Positions 44,002-52,976 of a stretch of 64,000 nt of DNA are shown here, piece after piece (the first letter of the stretch is position 1; every line of letters starts with the position of its first letter). The notes beneath the pieces were generated by a model. The model saw only the letters and a program-made list of their open reading frames with translations, had not been told where the DNA came from and ran no database searches. This DNA is from VMDJ01 sp038146785 (GTDB lineage: Bacteria > Pseudomonadota > Gammaproteobacteria > Chromatiales > Chromatiaceae), in the NCBI GenBank assembly GCA_038146785.1, contig JAYQSI010000019.1:62001-126000 (forward strand), written 5' to 3'. The translations under genes and the position numbers were made by a program.

Positions 44002-45192
44002 ATGCAAAGCAAAAGTTGGTTATTACCTGATGGCATTGATGAGCTGCTACCGGCACAGGCGGCACAGCTCGAACAATTGCGTCGTGATGTACTCGATCTG
44101 TATGCGAGCTGGGGCTATCACTTGGTGATGCCTTCGGTGGTTGAGCATTTGGATTCATTGCTCACCGGCAGTGGTGCCGATCTGCAAGATCAAACCTTCC
44201 GTTTTATCGATCAGCTATCGGGTAAGCAGTTAGGTATCCGTGCGGATATCACCCCGCAAGTAGCTCGTATCGATGCGCACCAATTGCAGCAGCAGGGCAC
44301 AACACGTCTTTGTTACGTGGGTGAAGTGCTACGTACGCGTCCAGATGGTTTCTCAGCCTCGCGTTCACCGATTCAGGTGGGTGCTGAGGTGTATGGTCAC
44401 GCAGGCCCTGAGTCTGATGTCGAAGTTCTCTGCTTGATGATGGAGACCTTGCGTCTGGCAGGTTTGTCAGAGGTTTATCTCGATTTGGGTCACGTCGGTG
44501 TATACCGCGCGTTAGCCGAAACCGCTCAATTGGATAAAGACCAAGAAGCGAGTTTGTTCGAGGCGCTACAACGTAAAGCGAAAACTGAAATCAATGCCTT
44601 GCTTGATGAGTTTGGTGTGAAAGGTGAAACACGTTGTCACCTCGAAGCCTTAGCGGATTTGAACGGCGACGCGTCTGTGCTGTCGGTTGCGCGTGAGCAG
44701 CTCAAAGGTGCCTCTCAGGCGGTCAGCGATGCGATCGAATATCTCGAGCAAGTGAGTCAGCGTTTGGCAGTGTGCATGCCAGATACCTCTGTGCATATCG
44801 ATTTGGCCGAGCTACGTGCTTATAACTATCAAACAGGCGTTGTCTTTGCGGCATTTGTACCGGGGCAAGGTAATGAGATTGCGCGTGGTGGTCGTTATGA
44901 TCACGTCGGTGAGAAATTTGGTCGAGCGCGTCCTGCAACAGGCTTCAGTACTGACTTAAAAGCGTTGATGACGTTGGGTTCACGCGAAGCGGCGAGCTCA
45001 AAAGGTGCAGTGATTGCGCCAGCAGAAATGGATGATGAATTACTTGCGGCGATTGCACAGTTACGTGCGGCAGGTCGTGTGGTGATTCGTGCATTACCAG
45101 GTGAAACCTTTGTTGCTGATGAAGCACAGGTCACCGAACAACTAGAAAAAACCGATGCGGGATGGCAATTAGCGCCCGTCAAAAGCAAATAA
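44002..45192 (+). CDS. hisZ: ATP phosphoribosyltransferase regulatory subunit
   Basis: 396 residues resembling histidyl-tRNA synthetase without the anticodon domain: LLPDGIDELLPAQAAQLEQL, LGIRADITPQVARIDAH and ARGGRYDHVGEKFGR. HisZ binds and activates the short HisG in the first step of histidine synthesis, so this organism should encode a short-form hisG elsewhere. It precedes purA by 16 bases, the usual order in this group. Confidence 0.95.
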   Translation: MQSKSWLLPDGIDELLPAQAAQLEQLRRDVLDLYASWGYHLVMPSVVEHLDSLLTGSGADLQDQTFRFIDQLSGKQLGIRADITPQVARIDAHQLQQQGTTRLCYVGEVLRTRPDGFSASRSPIQVGAEVYGHAGPESDVEVLCLMMETLRLAGLSEVYLDLGHVGVYRALAETAQLDKDQEASLFEALQRKAKTEINALLDEFGVKGETRCHLEALADLNGDASVLSVAREQLKGASQAVSDAIEYLEQVSQRLAVCMPDTSVHIDLAELRAYNYQTGVVFAAFVPGQGNEIARGGRYDHVGEKFGRARPATGFSTDLKALMTLGSREAASSKGAVIAPAEMDDELLAAIAQLRAAGRVVIRALPGETFVADEAQVTEQLEKTDAGWQLAPVKSK

Positions 45193-45208
45193 CTACTTAG
45201 GAACACAC

Positions 45209-46501
45209 ATGGGTAAGAACGTCGTTGTCATTGGTACGCAATGGGGTGATGAAGGTAAGGGTAAGGTTGTTGACCTGCTTACTGATCGCGCTGATGCCGT
45301 AGTACGTTTTCAAGGCGGCCATAATGCCGGTCACACCTTGGTTATCGACGGTAAGAAAACCGTTCTTCACTTGATTCCTTCGGGCATCTTGCGTGAAAAC
45401 GTGCGTTGTCTGATTGGTAATGGTGTTGTTCTTTCACCTGATGCCTTGCTTGAAGAGCTCACTATGCTCGAAGAGAGTGGTGTGAATGCACGTTCTCGCA
45501 TGGGTATCAGTGAGTCATGTCCTGTGATTCTTCCGTACCACATTGCACTCGACCAGGCGCGTGAAGTCGCTCGTGGTAACAAAGCAATTGGTACAACCGG
45601 TCGTGGTATCGGTCCCTGTTACGAAGACAAGGTATCTCGTCGCGGTATTCGTCTTGGTGAGATGCTCGATGAGAAGCACTTTGCTGAGCGTTTGCGCGAA
45701 GTCATGGAGTATCACAACTTCTCGCTCGAGCATTATTTCAAAGCTGACACCGTTGATTATCAGATGGTTCTAGATACCGGCTTGCAGCAAGCGGAACAGA
45801 TTCGTCCAATGATTTGTGATGTGACGGGTGAGCTGCATGCATTGCGTGAAGCGGGCCGCAGTGTGATGTTCGAAGGTGCACAAGGTGCCTTGTTGGATAT
45901 CGATCACGGCACATACCCTTATGTCACCTCATCTAACACGACTGCGGGTGGTGCGGCATCAGGTACGGGTGTGGGTCCATGCTATATCGATTATGTGTTG
46001 GGTATTGTGAAGGCATACACCACACGTGTTGGTGGCGGTCCTTTCCCAACCGAATTATTTGATGACGATGGCGAACACTTAGGTGTGAAAGGTCATGAGT
46101 TTGGCGCAACCACCGGTCGTAAGCGTCGTTGTGGTTGGTTAGATGTGGTGTCACTCAAGCGTTCACTGCAAATCAACAGCGTGACCGGTATGTGTATCAC
46201 TAAGCTCGACGTGCTTGATGGTATGGAGACAGTGAAAATCTGTGTCGCATATAAGTTAGACGGTAAAGAAGTGAATACTCCACCTATCGGTGCAGATAAC
46301 TTCGAGCGTTGTGAGCCTGTCTTGATTGAAATGCCAGGTTGGTCAGAATCGACGGTGGGTGCTGAGAAGTACGAAGATCTACCTCAAGCGGCACGTGACT
46401 ACTTGAAGAAGGTTGAAGAGTTGGTGGGTACACCAATCGATATCATCTCAACAGGTCCTGATCGTGCTGAGACGATGGTGCTACGCAATCCTTACGAGTG
46501 A
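45209..46501 (+). CDS. purA: Adenylosuccinate synthetase
   Basis: 430 residues. GTQWGDEGKGKVVDLL with the GDEGKGK phosphate loop, NGVVLSPD, TTGRGIGPCYEDK and ARKRRCGWLD-type GATTGRKRRCGW are PurA signatures. Joins IMP and aspartate using GTP in AMP synthesis. A strong terminator follows. Confidence 0.97.
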   Translation: MGKNVVVIGTQWGDEGKGKVVDLLTDRADAVVRFQGGHNAGHTLVIDGKKTVLHLIPSGILRENVRCLIGNGVVLSPDALLEELTMLEESGVNARSRMGISESCPVILPYHIALDQAREVARGNKAIGTTGRGIGPCYEDKVSRRGIRLGEMLDEKHFAERLREVMEYHNFSLEHYFKADTVDYQMVLDTGLQQAEQIRPMICDVTGELHALREAGRSVMFEGAQGALLDIDHGTYPYVTSSNTTAGGAASGTGVGPCYIDYVLGIVKAYTTRVGGGPFPTELFDDDGEHLGVKGHEFGATTGRKRRCGWLDVVSLKRSLQINSVTGMCITKLDVLDGMETVKICVAYKLDGKEVNTPPIGADNFERCEPVLIEMPGWSESTVGAEKYEDLPQAARDYLKKVEELVGTPIDIISTGPDRAETMVLRNPYE

Positions 46502-46516
46502 TTGTGTGAGTGCTTT

Positions 46517-46545
46517 GAAAAAGGGAGCTACGGCTCCCTTTTTTA
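46517..46545. terminator. Terminator after purA, shared with epmB
   Basis: GGGAGC-TACG-GCTCCC with A-rich left flank and T6 right flank. It ends purA and can also end the convergent epmB. Confidence 0.88.
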
Positions 46546-46555
46546 TTGCGCGCAA

Positions 46556-47561
46556 TCAGCTAGAGCGACCTTTGAGCTGGCGTGCGGTACTTCGCGCACA
46601 AACTTCGGTACGAGATAGCCAGGTAGCGTGGCTTTCAAGTTCAGCTTCGATTTGTTCTGCGGCTAATTTCTCGACATCAAAGTGTGCAGCGCCTTGAACA
46701 GGATCCAGTAGGTGGCAGTAATACGGCAGCACGCCAACTGAGAAGAGTTTCTCGCTCAGCTCAGACAAGATAGCTGACGAATCATTTATCCCTTTGAGTA
46801 ATACGCTCTGATTCAGCAGGCTGATACCTGAGTTTTTGAGTGGCGCTAGTGCCGCTGCAAGTTCTTGAGTGATTTCGTTTGGGTGATTGGCATGCAGCAC
46901 GATGCAGATCGATTTGCTTGAGCTGCTCAGTCTTTCAATGAGGCCATTTGTTATGCGCTGAGGTAGAACAACCGGTGTGCGCGTATGCAGGCGGATGCGT
47001 TTGATATGTGGAATGGCCTCAAGCTTGTCGAGCAATTCACTTAAACGTCGATCAGACAGGCTCAGTGGATCGCCGCCGCTGAGGATGACCTCGCTTATCG
47101 AGGTGTCGTTAGCCAGAAGATCAATCGCATCGTTGAGGTGTTTCAAGCTGCTGTTTTCATCGTAAGGGTAGTGACGTCGAAAACAGTAACGACAATGAAT
47201 GGCGCAGGCGCCTGTGGTGATCAGCAGTGCACGACCTTGGTATTTCTGAATCACGCCGTTACCGCGGTAAGCGGCATCATCATCAACCGGATCTGCGATG
47301 TAGCCATCGACCTCAATAAGCTCGGCTGCATCAGGCAGAATCTGGCGGAGCAAGGGGTCATTTGGATTGCCGCGCTCAATCAAGCTCGAGCCAGTAGTCG
47401 GTGACTTTGATCGGAAATGCGCCATGAGCACCTTTTAACGCAGGAAGTGACTCAAGCGCCAAACCCAGGTGCTCAGCTAAAGCCTCAGGCGTTTTAATTG
47501 CGCGTGCGAGGGCTTTTTGCCAATCATCTTGCTTTAGAGAAATCGCGTTAGGCGTTATCAT
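46556..47561 (-). pseudogene. epmB: EF-P lysine 2,3-aminomutase EpmB, split by a frameshift
   Basis: EpmB converts L-alpha-lysine to R-beta-lysine for attachment to EF-P. The first frame (47561 to about 47380) has the N-terminal DWQKALARAIKTPEAL and FPIKVTDYWLEL. The second continues IERGNPNDPLLRQIL and the radical-SAM domain with CAIHCRYCFRRHYPY binding the 4Fe-4S cluster. The join fails at 47379-47382, where deleting one G (minus strand, CTTGATTGAG) gives LELIERGNPNDP. Divergent from efp. A sequencing error or real decay; see the similar break in epmA. Confidence 0.88.
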
Positions 47562-47597
47562 AGTCGGCTAATTGATGCCTTTTGTGTTGAGGACAGC

Positions 47598-48170
47598 ATG
47601 GCGACGTACAATACCAATGAATTCCGAACTGGTCTAAAACTCTTATTGGATGGTGATCCTTGTAACATCATCGAAAACGAGTTGGTTAAGCCGGGTAAAG
47701 GTCAGGCCTTTAACCGTGTAAAGCTGCGTAACTTGAAAACCGGTCGTGTGCTTGAAAAGACCTTTAAGTCGGGCGAAAGCGTTGAAGGTGCTGACGTTAT
47801 CGACGTCGAGCTAGATTACCTCTACACCGATGGTGAGTTTTGGAACTTTATGGATCCAACCTCATTTGAGCAATATCAGGCAGATGAAGCCGCTGTCGGC
47901 GATAGCATTAAATGGATTCGTGAAAATGACCGCTGTACCGTGACCTTGTGGAACGGCGCGCCGATTGCGATTGAGCCACCTTACTTTGTTAACTTGACGG
48001 TTGTTGAAACTGATCCAGGCATCCGTGGTGATACCTCGGGTGGTGGTGGCAAACCAGCAAAGCTAGAAACAGGTGCAGTGGTTCGCGTTCCACTGTTCAT
48101 TGAGATCGGTGAAAAGCTGAAAGTCGATACGCGTTCAGGCGAATACGTTAGCCGCGCGAAGGAAGAATAA
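47598..48170 (+). CDS. efp: Elongation factor P
   Basis: 190 residues. Rescues ribosomes stalled at polyproline. The acceptor loop reads ELVKPGKGQAFNRV with Lys34 in PGKGQA, the residue beta-lysylated by EpmA/EpmB, so EF-P itself is of the modified type. Domains II and III (DCT-like VTLWNGAPIAIEPP and VRVPLFIEIGEKLKVDTRSGEYVSRA) are complete. epmA follows after 3 bases. Confidence 0.97.
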   Translation: MATYNTNEFRTGLKLLLDGDPCNIIENELVKPGKGQAFNRVKLRNLKTGRVLEKTFKSGESVEGADVIDVELDYLYTDGEFWNFMDPTSFEQYQADEAAVGDSIKWIRENDRCTVTLWNGAPIAIEPPYFVNLTVVETDPGIRGDTSGGGGKPAKLETGAVVRVPLFIEIGEKLKVDTRSGEYVSRAKEE

Positions 48171-48173
48171 TCA

Positions 48174-49149
48174 ATGACTGATTGGCGCTCTGGCGCCGAT
48201 CTGTCGGTGATCAAAGCACGTGCTGAGCTTCTCCGCTCGGTGCGTGCTTTTTTTTATGCCCGTGAGGTACTGGAGGTTGAGACGCCGCTGTTAGGTGCGA
48301 CCTTCGGTACTGAGCCTGCCATCGAACCACTGCGCAGTGAATTTATCGGGCCAGGTTATGCCAAGGGGCGATCGCTTTTCTTGCAGAGCTCACCTGAGTT
48401 TTTCATGAAGCGCTTGTTAGCTGACGGTAGCCCATCGATCTATCAAATAGCTAAAGCCTTCCGGAATGGTGAGCAGGGACGGCGACACAATCCTGAGTTC
48501 AGTATTTTGGAGTGGTATCGCTTAGGTTTTTCGGCTGATCAGCTGATGCAGGAGCTCGGTGAGTTGATGCGTGAGCTCACCAGTGAGCCTGATCTACCCA
48601 TTGTCTATCAACGCTATGCTGATCTGGTTCAGCAGCATCTAGGCTTGGATGTCTTTGAGAGCGGATGAAAAACAGTTGGCAAAGTGTGCGCTTGACCATA
48701 ATATCGCCGCCGCTAATCCGAATGAGCTTGATAAAGATGCCTGGCTGGAGTTGTTGTTCAGTGTGGTGATTGAGCCTGCCCTCGATAGCAATGTGTTGAC
48801 CTTTGTCACGCATTACCCGGCCTCTCAGGCCTCTTTAGCGCAACTGGATCAAGACGATCCGCGCACAGCGTTACGCTTTGAGTTGTATTACCGCGGCCTA
48901 GAATTGGCCAATGGATTTGAAGAGCTAGCTGATGCGCAGGAGCAATCCGAGCGTTTTGAGCATGAGAACTGTCGGCGTCGAGCGCAGGGACAGCAGGTGA
49001 TTCCCGTCGATGCACAACTACTTAGTGCATTGGAGCAGGGCTTACCTCGTTGTAGTGGAGTGGCGGTCGGTCTCGACCGTGTGTTGATGTGTTTGCTTGG
49101 CAAAGAACATTTGGATGACGTTTTAACTTTTTCGTTTCAACGACTCTGA
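48174..49149 (+). pseudogene. epmA: EF-P--(R)-beta-lysine ligase EpmA, split by a frameshift
   Basis: EpmA is a lysyl-tRNA-synthetase-like enzyme without the anticodon domain that loads beta-lysine on EF-P. The first frame has EVLEVETPLLGATFGTEPAIEPL, LQSSPEFFMKRLLADG and AFRNGEQGRRHNPEFSILEW and runs to LGLDVFESG (stop 48668). The second begins RADEKQLAKCALDHN and carries FELYYRGLELANGFEEL and the final GVAVGLDRVLM motif 3. A one- or two-base change near 48657-48663 (GAGAGCGG) splits the gene. Same operon as efp. Confidence 0.9.
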
Positions 49150-49161
49150 GATCTTTGCTGC

Positions 49162-49800
49162 ATGAATCAATCCGAAGTGTTGGCCACTCTGGCTGACAGT
49201 TTAGTCGAGCGTGGCTACTGTATTCTTGATGATGCCATTCCAACTGATCTGCTGATTCAGCTGGTTGAGCAGTCACGTGCATTGGATGCAGATGATCTAG
49301 AGCTTGCGGGCATTGGTCGTGATGATCTGCAGCAAACCAATCCTCAAGTGCGTAAAAATCAGATTGCTTGGATAACCCGAGGTGAGAGTGCCGTCTCAAC
49401 GGCGTTTCACGATTGGCTAGAAAGCATTCAAACCTATTTAAACCGCACCTTATTTATGGGGCTGTTTGATGTTGAGGCGCATTACGCGCGTTATCGCGTC
49501 GGTGATTTCTATAAGCGCCATGTGGATGCCTTTGTCGGACAAAGTAATCGAAAGCTATCAGTTGTCTTCTATCTGAATGATGAATGGACAGAAGAGGATG
49601 GCGGTGAGCTGTGGGTGTATGAAGATGAGATGGCAAAAGACCCCTTTGAGCGGGTAATGCCTAAACGAGGTCGTTTGATTGCGTTCTTAAGTGAGCGTTT
49701 TCCGCATGAGGTACGCCCATCACATAAAACCCGCCACAGTATTGCGGCATGGTTTCGCGTCAATGGTAGTGTGATGGGAGCAATTGACCCACCGCAATAA
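49162..49800 (+). CDS. 2-oxoglutarate/Fe(II)-dependent oxygenase (prolyl-4-hydroxylase-like)
   Basis: 212 residues. Fe(II) site: HVDAF supplies H and D (about residues 117-119), and the distal H is FPHEVRPS with R in KTRHSIAAWF for 2-oxoglutarate. YRVGDFYKRHVDAF and LNDEWTEEDGGELWVYE fit the PF13640-type (SM-20/PHD) fold. Substrate unknown; related bacterial enzymes hydroxylate proteins such as EF-Tu. Head-to-tail with epmA, tail-to-tail with psd (no gap). Confidence 0.82.
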   Translation: MNQSEVLATLADSLVERGYCILDDAIPTDLLIQLVEQSRALDADDLELAGIGRDDLQQTNPQVRKNQIAWITRGESAVSTAFHDWLESIQTYLNRTLFMGLFDVEAHYARYRVGDFYKRHVDAFVGQSNRKLSVVFYLNDEWTEEDGGELWVYEDEMAKDPFERVMPKRGRLIAFLSERFPHEVRPSHKTRHSIAAWFRVNGSVMGAIDPPQ

Positions 49801-50655
49801 TCAGTGGGCGATTTGTTGCCCCATAACAACTGACTGACCTTGTAGGTCCATGTAATCAACCGCATGTTGAGGGTGTAGCATGATGATGGTTGAGCCCATG
49901 TTAAAGCGTGCCACTTCTTCACCTTTCTTAAAGCTTGGTGCTTCTTCGCCCGCATAAGTCCATCGAGTCGGCTTGTATTTATCGCCGCGCACCTCGCCGT
50001 GCCATACCGTTTCCATACTGCCGACAAAGATCGCACCGACCAAGATCAAAGCAAGAGGTCCTTTGGCAGTATCAAACAAACAGATAACCCGTTCATTCTT
50101 CGCAAAGAGCTCAGGAATCAGTTGAGTGGTCGCTTCACTGACGCTGAATAGGTTGCCCGGTACAAACACCATCTCACGCAAGGTGCCGTCAATCGGCATA
50201 TGGATGCGATGATAATCTCGAGGTGAAAGATAAATGGTCGCAAAATCGCCCCACTCGAATTGCGAAGCGGTCATGCCATCACCGGCGAGCAAACTAAACA
50301 GAGTGAACTCGTGACCTTTAGCTTGAATCAAACGGTCTACCTTAATGGCACCGCATTGACTGACTTTGCCATCAACAGGACTCGCTAAGCCCTCTTGGGC
50401 TATTGGGCGAACCTCAGGCTTGAGCTGGCGGGTAAAGAACTTATTAAAGCTAGCGTAAGCCAATGGGTTCTCTTCAATCGCAAGCTTCATATCAACATTG
50501 AAGTTCTTCACCACGAACTTGATGATCATATTCTTTAGCCAAGTGATTTCACTGCGCGCTAGTCGATGCATTAACGCTGATAGGCCATGCTGAGGAAGAA
50601 CTTTCAACAAAGCGGTGTTGAAACGGTCCATAAAGGTGGGTGCGTTAGTGCTCAT
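49801..50655 (-). CDS. psd: Phosphatidylserine decarboxylase proenzyme
   Basis: 284 residues. Self-cleaves at the GST motif (RFNMGSTIIML, near residue 250) to give the pyruvoyl enzyme that makes phosphatidylethanolamine. FTRQLKPEVRPI, SPVDGKVSQCGAI and HMPIDGTLREM are standard PSD motifs; the HH(x)4-type catalytic His pair is in PRDYHRIHMP. It overlaps the upstream small membrane protein by 1 base. Confidence 0.95.
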   Translation of the reverse strand: MSTNAPTFMDRFNTALLKVLPQHGLSALMHRLARSEITWLKNMIIKFVVKNFNVDMKLAIEENPLAYASFNKFFTRQLKPEVRPIAQEGLASPVDGKVSQCGAIKVDRLIQAKGHEFTLFSLLAGDGMTASQFEWGDFATIYLSPRDYHRIHMPIDGTLREMVFVPGNLFSVSEATTQLIPELFAKNERVICLFDTAKGPLALILVGAIFVGSMETVWHGEVRGDKYKPTRWTYAGEEAPSFKKGEEVARFNMGSTIIMLHPQHAVDYMDLQGQSVVMGQQIAH

Positions 50656-51227
50656 TAGTGATAGCTCTCAGAAATCAGTCGTAGACTCTCGGCGATATCG
50701 GTCGCGCTGTCCAGCGGTAGATTGGCGATATGCAGCCCGTTAGGTGTAAATAATGCCGCAGTGCTTTGTGCAGGAGAGCACCAGCGATCGCCAACAGGGG
50801 TTAATTTGAGTTGATTGAATAAAGCATCACGCTGCTGCTCTTCAATAGCTATGTGATGTGCCCAATCAATGTTTTGCCAATTCAGACTGGGGTTTTCTTT
50901 GGTCGCGACCAAGATGGTTTGCAGTTGAGTTTGAAGCTTTGGGAAAGCAGCCAGTCGATTACTCACTTCGATGTAATGAGTTAACCAGTTGTTACACGCC
51001 TCTGAGCTTTCACCTTGAATCAGGATGCTCCAGTGATCTTTCATTTGAGCTGAAAGCGCTTCGGGTAACTCGATGGGCGTGGCGTTATCCATCATGATGG
51101 CGCCATGTTGGCTGATCTGGCCTAACTGATAGCGATGACCGAGGTAATAGCCTAAGAAGAGAGTGCAGACAGCTATCGCGAATAAAGCGATGAGTTGTTT
51201 TGGCGTGCGTTTGGATTTAATTAGCAT
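50655..51227 (-). CDS. Membrane-anchored hypothetical protein
   Basis: 190 residues. A basic N-terminus (LIKSKRTPKQLIAL) and one membrane helix (about residues 12-32, IALFAIAVCTLFLGYYLGHR), then a soluble domain with three cysteines in all (ACNN, RWCSP and one within the helix). The pattern DHWSILIQG followed by a cysteine resembles the start of thioredoxin-fold proteins of the SCO1 type, but the CxxxC motif is absent. Function unknown. Overlaps psd by 1 base. Confidence 0.6.
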   Translation of the reverse strand: MLIKSKRTPKQLIALFAIAVCTLFLGYYLGHRYQLGQISQHGAIMMDNATPIELPEALSAQMKDHWSILIQGESSEACNNWLTHYIEVSNRLAAFPKLQTQLQTILVATKENPSLNWQNIDWAHHIAIEEQQRDALFNQLKLTPVGDRWCSPAQSTAALFTPNGLHIANLPLDSATDIAESLRLISESYH

Positions 51228-51235
51228 GGCAATAA

Positions 51236-51262
51236 AAAACCGCCCAGTGGGCGGTTCTTTGT
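51236..51262 (-). terminator. Terminator downstream of the aminotransferase gene
   Basis: ACCGCCC-AGT-GGGCGGT with A6 on its left, i.e. a T-tract on the minus strand. It ends the leftward aminotransferase transcript. Confidence 0.8.
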
Positions 51263-51279
51263 TTCCTCAGAACGAGGGC

Positions 51280-52461
51280 TTATTTTGCCATAAGGTGCTC
51301 AGCAGCAGGTAATGCAGCACCGCTGTTGATGTTCACACCCATATCGGTCAGAACGCCATCGAGAGCGCCCAAGCACTTCACAATGTTCTCATGACGGCTT
51401 GCGTAGCCCATCAGGCCAATACGCCAGATTTTGCCCGCAAGATCACCAAGACCTGCGCCAATCTCAAGGCCATGCTCGTTTAACAAACGCGAACGAACTG
51501 CCGCATCATCAGCACCTTCAGGAATGGTTACGCTGTTGAGTTGTGGCAAACGAGAATCTTCGTCCACGATGAAGCTCAAGCCCATCGCTTCGAGACCTGC
51601 ACGTAAAGCAAGGTGGTTCTCGTAATGACGCTTCCAAGAATTCTCAAGACCTTCTTCTTTCACCATCAGTAATGATTCGTGAAGTGCGTACATCGCATTC
51701 ACTGGCGCTGTGTGGTGATAAGCACGTTTAGCTGAGCCACCCCAGTACGCCATGATGAGGTTCATGTCGAGGAACCAGCTTTGAACTTTGCTCGAACGAT
51801 TAGCAATTCTGTGTTGTGCGCGCTCACTGAAGCTCACTGGTGAAATGCCAGGCACACATGACAAACATTTTTGTGTACCTGAATAGATCGCATCGATACC
51901 CCAGTCATCAACACGCAACTCAGAACCTGCAAGTGAGGTTACGGCATCAACAATCGCTAAGCAGTCATGCTTGTGCGCAAGCTCAACAATGGTCTTTGCA
52001 TCAGAGCGAGCACCGGTAGAAGTCTCTGCATGAACAAAGGCAACAACTTTCGCATCTGGGTTAGCTTTTAACGCATCTTCAACTTTCGCTGGATCCACTG
52101 GCTTACCCCAGTCATCCATCACCATGACAGCGGTACCGCCGCAGCGCTCAACGTTTTCTTTCATGCGACCGCCAAACACACCGTTTTGGCAAACGATGAC
52201 TTTGTCACCTGGCTCAACCAAGTTAACAAACGCAGCTTCCATGCCCGCAGAGCCTGGCGCTGAGATTGGCATGGTAAGTTCGCTTTCGGTCATAAAGACG
52301 TATTGCAGAAGCTTTTTAGTTTCGTCCATCAAGCCGACGAATTCTGGGTCGAGGTGACCAAGGGTTGGGCGGCCGATTGCCTCAAGAATACGAGGTGGAA
52401 CATCTGAAGGACCTGGGCCCATTAGCGTTCGTTGACTTGGGTGGAAACTAGAATCTGTCAT
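51280..52461 (-). CDS. Alanine-glyoxylate / serine-pyruvate aminotransferase family protein
   Basis: 393 residues from ATG 52461; the open frame extends to 52737 but there the encoded residues are non-homologous Cys/His/Arg-rich sequence, while TDSSFHPSQRTLMGPGPSDVPPRIL is the family start. Class V PLP fold: ISAPGSAGMEAAF, VDAVTSLAGSELRVDDWG and the Schiff-base lysine in YSGTQKCLSCVPG. It moves an amino group between glyoxylate or pyruvate and alanine or serine; exact pair not decidable. Divergent from msrB. Confidence 0.88.
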   Translation of the reverse strand: MTDSSFHPSQRTLMGPGPSDVPPRILEAIGRPTLGHLDPEFVGLMDETKKLLQYVFMTESELTMPISAPGSAGMEAAFVNLVEPGDKVIVCQNGVFGGRMKENVERCGGTAVMVMDDWGKPVDPAKVEDALKANPDAKVVAFVHAETSTGARSDAKTIVELAHKHDCLAIVDAVTSLAGSELRVDDWGIDAIYSGTQKCLSCVPGISPVSFSERAQHRIANRSSKVQSWFLDMNLIMAYWGGSAKRAYHHTAPVNAMYALHESLLMVKEEGLENSWKRHYENHLALRAGLEAMGLSFIVDEDSRLPQLNSVTIPEGADDAAVRSRLLNEHGLEIGAGLGDLAGKIWRIGLMGYASRHENIVKCLGALDGVLTDMGVNINSGAALPAAEHLMAK

Positions 52462-52574
52462 GGGATAAAACCTATAGGGTATTTTCAATCGTGATGCGCG
52501 AGTATATTGACCGACACTTGCTGCGGGCAAGCGATTAATCCCTTTAAAATTGTGCGTTAGAGGTGGGGTGGACC

Positions 52575-52976
52575 ATGGATATACGCGATAAGAAGACACA
52601 AGAAGAATTACGCGAGAAATTGAGCTCGGAGCAGTTCCATATTTGCTGTGAGCAGGGCACTGAGCATGCCTTCTCAGGTAAGTTCTGGGATCACCACGAA
52701 GAGGGCACCTACACCTGTGCAGTGTGTGATGAGCCACTGTTTACCTCGCAGACCAAATTTGACTCGGGCACCGGTTGGCCAAGTTTCTTTCAGCCAGCCA
52801 CCAATGAGTCGGTTGAAGAGCAAAAAGATAGCTCTCACGGCATGATTCGCGTTGAGGTGCATTGTCGGAAATGTGGCTCACATCTCGGGCATGTGTTCCC
52901 TGATGGGCCTGCACCGACCGGTTTGCGTTACTGCATCAATTCGGCGTCATTGGGTTTTGAAAAGGATGAAGCCTAA
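52575..52976 (+). CDS. msrB: Peptide-methionine (R)-S-oxide reductase
   Basis: 133 residues from ATG 52575, preceded by GGTGGGG; the GTG at 52563 would add four residues. Zinc ligands CAVC and CRKC, substrate segment FDSGTGWPSFF, and the catalytic cysteine in LRYCINSASLGF. Repairs methionine-R-sulfoxide in proteins. Stop overlaps the convergent sensor-kinase stop by 4 bases. Confidence 0.95.
   Translation: MDIRDKKTQEELREKLSSEQFHICCEQGTEHAFSGKFWDHHEEGTYTCAVCDEPLFTSQTKFDSGTGWPSFFQPATNESVEEQKDSSHGMIRVEVHCRKCGSHLGHVFPDGPAPTGLRYCINSASLGFEKDEA

Noticed and set aside
52462..52737. N-terminal 92-residue extension of the aminotransferase
   Set aside because: Open frame only; its residues are Arg/Cys/His-rich and unlike the family, it overlaps the msrB start region, and the conserved sequence begins right after ATG 52461.
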